6,090 nucleotides of DNA, from the NCBI GenBank assembly GCA_030669775.1, contig DAOVCZ010000123.1, positions 1 to 6,090 on the forward strand, given 5' to 3'. A model generated the notes under the pieces. The model did no database searches and was not told the origin of the DNA. It worked only from the letters and a program-made list of their open reading frames with translations. How positions within the stretch are numbered: position 1 is the stretch's first letter; each line of letters starts with the position of its first letter. The position numbers and the translations under genes were made by a program. The stretch comes from Chloroflexota bacterium (GTDB lineage: Bacteria > Chloroflexota > Anaerolineae > Anaerolineales > UBA4823). Shown here in pieces: positions 1 to 4,774 of this stretch.

Positions 1-1013
1 ACAGACAGGTAGCCTTGCAGCCATTGCTGTTGGTCAATCACCAGATCGGTCCATCCACCACGGATTGCTTCTACAGTGGCGGGAGAGAGGTCAAAACCAG
101 CGCCAATGACATCGTCTGGGCCAAAGCCGGCGCTGCTCAAGAAGGTTTCCAACGTGGCCGTTAACGCACCGTGATCAGTCACGACCAGCTTCACATCCGG
201 ATTGGCGGAAGCATAACCGACGAACTGGGGCACACCAGCTGCCGCATCCGCATTGGTTGCATCGTCAATCTCAAGGTAATCTACGACCAAACCGGCATCT
301 TCGAGCGAGTCTACGACACCCTGTGTGCGCTCCCCACGACCAGCCTGGGCGAGCAAACCCCATACGAACGCTCGATCGCCTTCGGCGAGTCCAAAGCGGT
401 TTACGGCTTCAGAGCCCAACGCATAACCCGCATCATATAGAATGGCTCCGACATAACCAAATCCATTTGAGCCGTATCTGCCTTGGAGGCGAGGTAACTG
501 GGTGTTCGAACTGGTTACGATTATTCCCGCCGCTTCAGCCTCATCGACCAGAGGCTCAAAAGCATCATCACCGGGGTGTCCCATGATGGCGATGCCATCT
601 GGATTGAGTGCAACCGCTTGGGCAAATTGGGTTACCATATTTTCTGGATTCCAATCCGACCAGACATATTCCACGTCTGCGCCCAAATCTGCCTGGGCTG
701 CTAAGGCTCCATTATAGACAACAGTCGCGAATGGGCCACCAGGGGAGCCGCCGGGGAAGAAGACGATCTTTGTATCTGAACACCACTTGTCCTCCGCTGC
801 TGGTGCAGGCCCCTCCTCCTCGGTTGGTTCTTCAACAACTACTTCCTCAGTTGGTTCTTCTACCACGACTTCCTCAGTGGGTTGTTCTGCTACTACCTCC
901 TCAGTTGGCTCCTCAACCTCAGCTGGTGCTTCAGTGGCAGCAGGTTGGCAGGCTGAAAGGATCAAGCCAGCGATTAATAGCGCAGCAAATATCAAATAGA
1001 GTCGCTTATTCAT
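1..1013 (-). CDS. Sugar-type ABC transporter substrate-binding lipoprotein (3' end outside window)
   Basis: This is the binding lipoprotein of a sugar ABC importer, expected to be anchored on the outer face of the cytoplasmic membrane. I translated it directly: 337 codons are visible with no stop, and the C-terminus is cut by the window edge. Residues 2-21 form a signal peptide (Asn-Lys-Arg, then a hydrophobic core) ending in the lipobox Leu19-Ser20-Ala21-Cys22. Residues 23-75 are an acidic Pro/Thr/Glu/Val linker with repeats. From about residue 76 the sequence fits the periplasmic-binding-protein-like sugar family (RbsB-type, PF13407): a first strand leading to GGSPGGPF, then NPDGIAIMGHPGD, and VIDQQQWLQGYL near the visible end, a segment that usually lies some tens of residues before the C-terminus. 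The start is fixed by AGGAG seven bases upstream of ATG. The ligand cannot be read from sequence; a pentose or pentose derivative is inferred from the neighbours. The permease and ATPase genes would be expected beyond position 1. Confidence 0.9.
   Translation of the reverse strand, partial: MNKRLYLIFAALLIAGLILSACQPAATEAPAEVEEPTEEVVAEQPTEEVVVEEPTEEVVVEEPTEEEGPAPAAEDKWCSDTKIVFFPGGSPGGPFATVVYNGALAAQADLGADVEYVWSDWNPENMVTQFAQAVALNPDGIAIMGHPGDDAFEPLVDEAEAAGIIVTSSNTQLPRLQGRYGSNGFGYVGAILYDAGYALGSEAVNRFGLAEGDRAFVWGLLAQAGRGERTQGVVDSLEDAGLVVDYLEIDDATNADAAAGVPQFVGYASANPDVKLVVTDHGALTATLETFLSSAGFGPDDVIGAGFDLSPATVEAIRGGWTDLVIDQQQWLQGYLS
816..914 (-). repeat. In-frame 27-bp tandem repeat coding an acidic PTEE linker
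   Basis: Residues 34-66 of the binding protein consist of nearly four copies of a nine-residue unit, Glu-Glu-Pro-Thr-Glu-Glu-Val-Val-Val, with small changes (one Ala for Val, one Gln for Glu) and a last copy that runs out after PTEE. The DNA copies are close but not identical, with third-position changes, so the array is old enough to have drifted or is under selection for protein composition only. It lies between the lipidated Cys22 and the folded domain and probably acts as a flexible, negatively charged tether. Comparable linkers are common in Chloroflexota lipoproteins. Confidence 0.9.
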
Positions 1014-1020
1014 TTTCTAT

Positions 1021-1037
1021 CTCCTATTCTTTCTCCT
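1021..1037 (-). promoter_or_regulatory. Tandem Shine-Dalgarno sequences of the binding-protein gene
   Basis: On the minus strand two AGGAG motifs stand 12 bases apart. The nearer one (1021-1025) ends seven bases before the ATG at 1013, which is a normal spacing and fixes the start. The farther one (1033-1037) is too distant to serve this ATG directly. A strong site fits the high expression usual for binding proteins. Confidence 0.75.
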
Positions 1038-1092
1038 AATGATGGGAATTGTAAGTGTATTCCAGTACAGACTTGATAGTGTATCTATATTC

Positions 1093-1112
1093 TCACTCCA
1101 TTTGCACCTCCT
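1093..1112 (-). promoter_or_regulatory. Orphan consensus Shine-Dalgarno with a two-codon ORF
   Basis: The minus strand carries a perfect AGGAGG (1112-1107), five bases of spacer, then ATG-GAG-TGA (1101-1093), a Met-Glu-stop ORF. It lies about 80 bases upstream of the binding-protein ATG. The ribosome-binding site is better than that of any real gene in the window yet serves no recognisable protein. It could be a ribosome-docking site that protects the 5' end of a processed mRNA, as known for STAB-SD elements in Bacillus, or a minimal regulatory ORF, or a remnant of an older gene start. Function is inference. Confidence 0.35.
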
Positions 1113-1160
1113 GTTCCCCAAATTGATTCTACATGCATATACATCAACCGTCCATGGAAC
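1113..1160 (-). repeat. Weak nested inverted repeat in the spacer
   Basis: Two pairs of five-base arms are nested: GGAAC at 1156-1160 with GTTCC at 1113-1117, and ATCAA at 1143-1147 with TTGAT at 1123-1127 (plus-strand reading). An asymmetric internal loop of 5 and 8 bases separates them, and a 15-base end loop contains the palindrome ATGCAT. In the transcript this could fold into an imperfect stem ending directly before the AGGAGG at 1112-1107. There is no U-tract, so it is not a typical terminator. Arms this short can occur by chance. Confidence 0.25.
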
Positions 1161-1181
1161 GAAACAGTACGGGGATGGCAG

Positions 1182-2294
1182 TCAAGTCCACCTCTCGATT
1201 CGTTTTAGAATTTCGATTTCCTCAAGCTCGTTTTCTGTAGCTAGCCAGAGGAATAATCCTTTTGGGTCCATGGCATCCATGAAATCATCAATATCTTCTG
1301 TGCTTAAATCAACGATCACCGGGATATCTCTCGCCTGCAAATCTTTAATGAAAGAGATCCACTGCATGATTGGATAATCGTCACCAACGCCTTGAACCCA
1401 CTGCAGGGCATGAATCTCAGGTACACTCAGGATCGCTTCCAAATGTTTAGCAACACCTTTACCATCTATATGGAAAATATTGTGGGTCATGGTTTTCGAT
1501 TCGCATTGAAGGATTGGCAATCCGAATTGCTCAAAAAATTCTTGAGAAATCAGTGCGGAAAAATCACAGCTGGGGATGTGCATCCTGCCAAAGGATGGAA
1601 TTCCCATCCAGCTGACTGAGAGCTGACCCTTTTCTTTGAGCATGGTATCAAAGTGATTGTAAATATATTCGAAATCCGCAATAGCTAGATCCGCTAAACG
1701 CCGAACCTGGTCTGGATTGTCGTAAAGGTCATAACACAGTTGGAGAGGGTCTCGCCAGGCTGCTACACAATCCAACCCTGGATGCAGGTCGGTATACCCA
1801 ACCATGAATTGTCCCTCACAGCGTTCGATGGCATGCCGGGTTAGCTCTTCGATCTTCTGGAAGTATTGATTATTCTGATCGAGGACGAGCTGGTCAGCAT
1901 CCTCCCATTGTTGAATAAAAGGCACTGAATAGGAGGTGATTTCACCGAACTCGAGCTCGGTATCATAAAAGGCGGCATATACATCAGGGCCGAGGTTGGG
2001 GAAATACACCGGGAAGGTTTCCCCATGGAACTGGCGGCCTGCAATCGATTTTACGAAAAGATCAACCTGTAATTCGGTATCAAACCACCAGTTCTTCTTC
2101 TCGGCTGGAGAAAAATGGGCAATATCCTCGCTGGCCCGTTCTAAGAAAGCATTGTGAGCCATGAAGCGTACCGGGGGGCGGTCAATAATCTCATTCTCGA
2201 ACCAAGCATAGACGCGCTTCATCGCCATATCGAAATGCGGCATTCCCTGAAGTTCAATTTCCCACCAATCTTGCAGAGTATCTTGTCTATGCAT
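1182..2294 (-). CDS. UroD-family protein, divergent subfamily (370 aa), putative corrinoid-dependent methyltransferase component
   Basis: This is a cytoplasmic protein of the uroporphyrinogen-decarboxylase superfamily (TIM-barrel fold) and not a haem-biosynthesis HemE: it lacks the HemE N-terminal motif and belongs to a subfamily found in anaerobes, sometimes labelled trimethylamine corrinoid protein 2-like. Recognisable pieces are an N-terminal segment with AWFENEIIDRPPVRF (30-44), YTDLHPGLD (167-175), SWMGIPSFGRMHIPSCDFSALIS (228-250 region), then HIDGKG (275-280) at the strand where MtaA-type enzymes carry His-x-Cys, and QWVQGVG (298-304). Possible metal ligands are His275 and Asp277, with His171, His239 and Cys243 nearby in the fold. 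ATG 2294 is the first possible start because an in-frame TGA lies 12 bases upstream of it; no good Shine-Dalgarno precedes it, so translation may be coupled to the corrinoid gene 32 bases upstream. Substrate unknown; I infer a partner of the corrinoid protein from adjacency. Confidence 0.75.
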   Translation of the reverse strand: MHRQDTLQDWWEIELQGMPHFDMAMKRVYAWFENEIIDRPPVRFMAHNAFLERASEDIAHFSPAEKKNWWFDTELQVDLFVKSIAGRQFHGETFPVYFPNLGPDVYAAFYDTELEFGEITSYSVPFIQQWEDADQLVLDQNNQYFQKIEELTRHAIERCEGQFMVGYTDLHPGLDCVAAWRDPLQLCYDLYDNPDQVRRLADLAIADFEYIYNHFDTMLKEKGQLSVSWMGIPSFGRMHIPSCDFSALISQEFFEQFGLPILQCESKTMTHNIFHIDGKGVAKHLEAILSVPEIHALQWVQGVGDDYPIMQWISFIKDLQARDIPVIVDLSTEDIDDFMDAMDPKGLFLWLATENELEEIEILKRIERWT

Positions 2295-2326
2295 GATGAA
2301 GTCTACTCAAAATCATGGCGTGTCTG

Positions 2327-2968
2327 TTATCTTTGATTTACTAGATTTATTGCCAGTTTTACAGCTTGGCTTGCATCGGGAGCGAAACCATCCGCCCCGA
2401 TCTTATCGGCATAAGCCTGCGTGATGGGCGCGCCGCCGATGATTATTTTTACTTGATTACGCAAACCTGCACGCGTGATGGCATTGGTGGTGGTTTCCAT
2501 CATCGGCATGGTAGTTGTCAGAAGCGCGGACATACCAATAAGATCGACCTGGTTCGTGCGGATTGCCTCAATGAATTGCTCCGGTGAAACATCAGTTCCC
2601 AGATCGTGGACAGAAAATCCGGCACCCTCCAACATTATGCCAACCAGATTTTTGCCAATATCGTGAAGATCGCCCTTAACGGTCCCGACTGCAACTGTTC
2701 CTGCGGGTTTGAGATCGGAACCAGCCAAGAGAGGTTTAATAATCTCCAAACCAGCCTTCATCGCTCTGGCTGAGATCAACATCTCGGGCACAAAATACTC
2801 ACCTTGCTCATACAGCCGTCCAACATCGCTCATGGCAGGGATTAATCCTTTTTGCATGATGGTGTTGGCGTCCACCTGAGCATCGACGGCAGCCTGAACA
2901 AGTTCAATAGTGGCGTTTTGATCTCCTTTCACGACTGCCTGGGATATTTGTTCAAGATATTGTTCCAT
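2327..2968 (-). CDS. Methyltransferase-cognate corrinoid protein (MtaC/MtbC-like, 213 aa)
   Basis: This small cytoplasmic protein carries a cobalamin cofactor and shuttles a methyl group between two methyltransferases. Residues 1-85 form the helical cap domain (MetH B12-binding type), including the GLIPAMSDVGRLYEQGEYFVPEML stretch at 41-64. Residues 90-213 form the Rossmann-like B12-binding domain with Asp100-x-His102-x-x-Gly105, in which His102 is the expected lower axial cobalt ligand, then SALLTTTM (147-154) and the IIGGAPIT loop (176-183) that holds the nucleotide tail. All hallmarks are intact and the length is normal for MtaC, MtbC and MtsB relatives. I chose ATG 2968 over the upstream in-frame ATG at 3031 because GGGAG lies five bases before it, the family N-terminus begins here, and the longer form would overlap the preceding gene. 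The gap to the upstream UroD-like gene is 14 bases. The methyl donor cannot be read from this protein. Confidence 0.93.
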   Translation of the reverse strand: MEQYLEQISQAVVKGDQNATIELVQAAVDAQVDANTIMQKGLIPAMSDVGRLYEQGEYFVPEMLISARAMKAGLEIIKPLLAGSDLKPAGTVAVGTVKGDLHDIGKNLVGIMLEGAGFSVHDLGTDVSPEQFIEAIRTNQVDLIGMSALLTTTMPMMETTTNAITRAGLRNQVKIIIGGAPITQAYADKIGADGFAPDASQAVKLAINLVNQR

Positions 2969-2973
2969 AGCAA

Positions 2974-2978
2974 CTCCC
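2974..2978 (-). promoter_or_regulatory. Ribosome-binding site fixing the corrinoid-protein start
   Basis: GGGAG on the minus strand is five bases from ATG 2968. It supports this start against the 21-residue longer in-frame alternative at 3031, which would lie within the preceding gene. Confidence 0.7.
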
Positions 2979-2982
2979 AGAT

Positions 2983-4071
2983 TCAGATGGATGAATAAGG
3001 CGTATTGGAGATCGTGTTTACCATCATCCAAAAATTCTCCAATGGTGTATCTAACTGCACATGATGAGTTGGCGAGAGGATCAACCCGCCATCCTTACCC
3101 ACCGTTCGCAGGCGATGGCGAATTTCTGCTTCAACATCGGATGGTTTTCCGAAGGGAAGTGTACGCTGTTCGTCGATAGTTCCCCAAAAACACAAATGGT
3201 CTCCGTACTCCTTCTTGATCTGTGCAGGATCCATGCTGGCTGGTTGGATGGGATTTAAGACATCGAGACCAATCTCGATCAAATCCGGGATGATGGGGTC
3301 GACTTTGCCATCGGTGTGATATGCAACTTTCAGAGTTGGATTGAGCGATTTGATCTCCGCAATGAAGTTAGCCATTCTTGGTTTTAGGAACTGACGCCAC
3401 ATGATGGGTGAGATCAGCATTCGATCCTGGGTCCCCATATCGTCTCCAATCCAGATCATATCCACGCCCAATTCGACCAGCTTTTTTGCAGCAGTAAGAT
3501 GATAGCGATAAGGGATTTCCATGATGGCGTTCGCCAAATCTGGATTTAGCGACATGTCGAGCATTATCTGCTCATAACCCCGCAATGCCCAGGCTGTTTC
3601 GAATATGGTCGTCACTGTGACACCGACAATCCAGTATTCATCTTTGAAATCTCTTATCATCTGCCTGGAGGCATCATACAATTCGGGTCTTGTTGGATCT
3701 GGTGGTTGATAATCGCTGATCGCATCGTCATCAGCTAAAGGGTGGCCGACGATCTCTGTATAGTGACCTGAGCCAAAGGGGGTTTGGTAGGGTTGGATAT
3801 CCCAACCAATATCCCATTCGTCAATATATGGCTTGTCATCCAGATAATAGGAGTTCGCCCAACCAACTGATGTGAGCAGCATATCTTCGCCAAGCACCCG
3901 CTCCAGCTCGTAGGTGTTTCCACCCCCATGAGGATTGTGAATACCTCTGCCTTTCATCTGCATGTCATGGTACAAGCGATCAGCAAATTCAGGTGTGAAG
4001 CTAATCTGCATCGGGCAGCGATCCGGTATCTCATGATTTAGAGCGGTTTCGACGCGCTCTCTAGGTTTCAT
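2983..4071 (-). CDS. UroD-family (COG0407) putative corrinoid methyltransferase, 362 aa
   Basis: This is a cytoplasmic TIM-barrel protein of the uroporphyrinogen-decarboxylase family in the branch that contains corrinoid methyltransferases. It opens with the usual MKPRERVETALNHEIPDR segment (1-18). It then shows FETAWALRG (157-165), WIGDDMGTQ (207-215), LISPIMWRQFLKPR (219-232), YHTDGK (251-256), LNPIQP (272-277) and LSPTHHVQLDTPLENF (332-347). In MtaA/MtbA/CmuA relatives the YHTDGK and LSPTHH positions bear the zinc-binding His-x-Cys and a later Cys; here they are His252-x-Asp254 and His336-His337, so any metal site differs. ATG 4071 is chosen because GGGAG sits six bases upstream and the family start matches; the longer reading frame from 4200 would overlap araD. 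The next gene, the corrinoid protein, follows after 14 bases, which strongly suggests a working pair. HemE function is unlikely. Substrate unknown. Confidence 0.85.
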   Translation of the reverse strand: MKPRERVETALNHEIPDRCPMQISFTPEFADRLYHDMQMKGRGIHNPHGGGNTYELERVLGEDMLLTSVGWANSYYLDDKPYIDEWDIGWDIQPYQTPFGSGHYTEIVGHPLADDDAISDYQPPDPTRPELYDASRQMIRDFKDEYWIVGVTVTTIFETAWALRGYEQIMLDMSLNPDLANAIMEIPYRYHLTAAKKLVELGVDMIWIGDDMGTQDRMLISPIMWRQFLKPRMANFIAEIKSLNPTLKVAYHTDGKVDPIIPDLIEIGLDVLNPIQPASMDPAQIKKEYGDHLCFWGTIDEQRTLPFGKPSDVEAEIRHRLRTVGKDGGLILSPTHHVQLDTPLENFWMMVNTISNTPYSSI

Positions 4072-4077
4072 TTCATG

Positions 4078-4082
4078 CTCCC
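4078..4082 (-). promoter_or_regulatory. Ribosome-binding site fixing the start of the first UroD-like gene
   Basis: GGGAG on the minus strand lies six bases before ATG 4071. It supports the 362-residue form rather than the 405-residue form beginning at 4200 inside araD, whose extra 43 residues have no family counterpart. Confidence 0.7.
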
Positions 4083-4106
4083 AGGGTTTATTACCTTCAT
4101 AGAAAA

Positions 4107-4751
4107 TTATTGTCCATATTCGGTCTTGTAGCGATGGTACAGCTTTTTGATCATCTCTTGAGGAATCTCCTCCGGGGTTCCTATCTGCTTGGCTAACCAA
4201 GTAGTTCGAGCAATGTCCTCCAGCATCACAGCTGACTTGAGCGCTGCTTCACCCGTTGGGCCAATCGTAAAGACGCCATGATTCTTGAGCAGAACCGCCG
4301 ATGAATCGCCAATGGATTCGACAACAATTTTTCCAATCTGTTCACCACCGATCAAAGCAAGCCCACCACACGGAATTGGTCCACCAAACTCATCAGCTTG
4401 CGCGGTCAGGTACACCGGGATGGGTTCGCCAAGCGCGGCAAAAGCAGTGGCATAAACGGAATGTGTGTGGACAATTCCATTAACATCAGGTCGGGAGCGG
4501 TAGATATAAAGATGACTTGCTGTATCAGAAGAGGGGGAGAGATTTCCATCAATTTTATTGCCATCTAAATCAATGATAACCATACTTTCCGGGGTCAAAT
4601 CTGGAAATTTGACTCCAGAAGGCTTGATGGCAACATAACCGGATTCTGGATCTCGGACGCTTATGTTCCCACTGGTCCAAGTGACAATCCCATTTTCTGG
4701 TAATGCTTGATTAAGGTAAGTTAGTTCTTCACGAATGGTTTGCAGGAGCAT
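4107..4751 (-). CDS. araD: L-ribulose-5-phosphate 4-epimerase (class II aldolase family, 214 aa)
   Basis: The enzyme interconverts L-ribulose 5-phosphate and D-xylulose 5-phosphate by retro-aldol chemistry on a zinc-bound enediolate, feeding the pentose phosphate pathway. The class II aldolase/adducin fold is complete. WTSGNIS (25-31) and KPSG (43-46) bind the phosphate, Asp76 sits where this superfamily has its acidic zinc-site residue, and His95-x-His97 and His158 (in KNHGVFTIG) are the zinc histidines. Asp120 and the C-terminal Tyr212 in the ending EYGQ match the catalytic Asp120 and Tyr229 of E. coli AraD, which favours the epimerase over fuculose- or rhamnulose-phosphate aldolases. It is slightly shorter than E. 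coli AraD (231 aa). ATG 4751 lies 23 bases after araB; only a weak AGAG precedes it, so coupling to araB is plausible. A related pentose or tetrose phosphate substrate cannot be excluded. Confidence 0.88.
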   Translation of the reverse strand: MLLQTIREELTYLNQALPENGIVTWTSGNISVRDPESGYVAIKPSGVKFPDLTPESMVIIDLDGNKIDGNLSPSSDTASHLYIYRSRPDVNGIVHTHSVYATAFAALGEPIPVYLTAQADEFGGPIPCGGLALIGGEQIGKIVVESIGDSSAVLLKNHGVFTIGPTGEAALKSAVMLEDIARTTWLAKQIGTPEEIPQEMIKKLYHRYKTEYGQ

Positions 4752-4774
4752 TGTTGTCTCTTATCTCTATCGAT

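Larger units (their letters stand above)
1014..1181 (-). other. 168-base intergenic spacer between the second UroD-like gene and the binding-protein gene
   Basis: This is the only sizeable non-coding stretch in the window. On the minus strand I see no GC-rich hairpin followed by a T-run, so no intrinsic terminator is supported, and no -35/-10 pair with good matches and 16-18 base spacing. It does hold a weak nested inverted repeat (1113-1160), an isolated perfect AGGAGG (1107-1112) and the tandem ribosome-binding sites of the downstream gene. The binding-protein gene could be read through from the operon or have a non-consensus promoter here; the sequence does not decide. Confidence 0.6.

Noticed and set aside
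171..717. Several plus-strand open frames near the left end
   Set aside because: They lie antisense to the binding-protein gene, have no recognisable domains, and the minus-strand frame is unbroken with clear family motifs.
787..999. Plus-strand open frame with Ser/Val/Thr repeats
   Set aside because: It is the antisense of the binding protein's signal and PTEE linker; its repeats are the mirror of the real repeat and it has no plausible protein family.
1014..1181. Intrinsic terminator or sigma70 promoter in the spacer
   Set aside because: There is no GC-rich stem with a T-run, and the TATAGA- and TACAAT-like hexamers lack an acceptable -35 element at 16-18 bases.
1039..1377. Plus-strand frame covering the spacer and the end of the second UroD-like gene
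   Set aside because: Its composition is low-quality, it has no family motif, and its second half is antisense to a well-supported gene.
2983..4071. Uroporphyrinogen decarboxylase (HemE) of haem synthesis
   Set aside because: The family fold matches, but the HemE active-site N-terminal motifs are missing and the next gene encodes a corrinoid protein; there are no haem genes around.
4068..4100. Ten-codon ORF between araD and the first UroD-like gene whose stop overlaps the next ATG
   Set aside because: It has no Shine-Dalgarno and no regulatory codon bias; the GGGAG inside it is the ribosome-binding site of the UroD-like gene. Chance is the simpler explanation.
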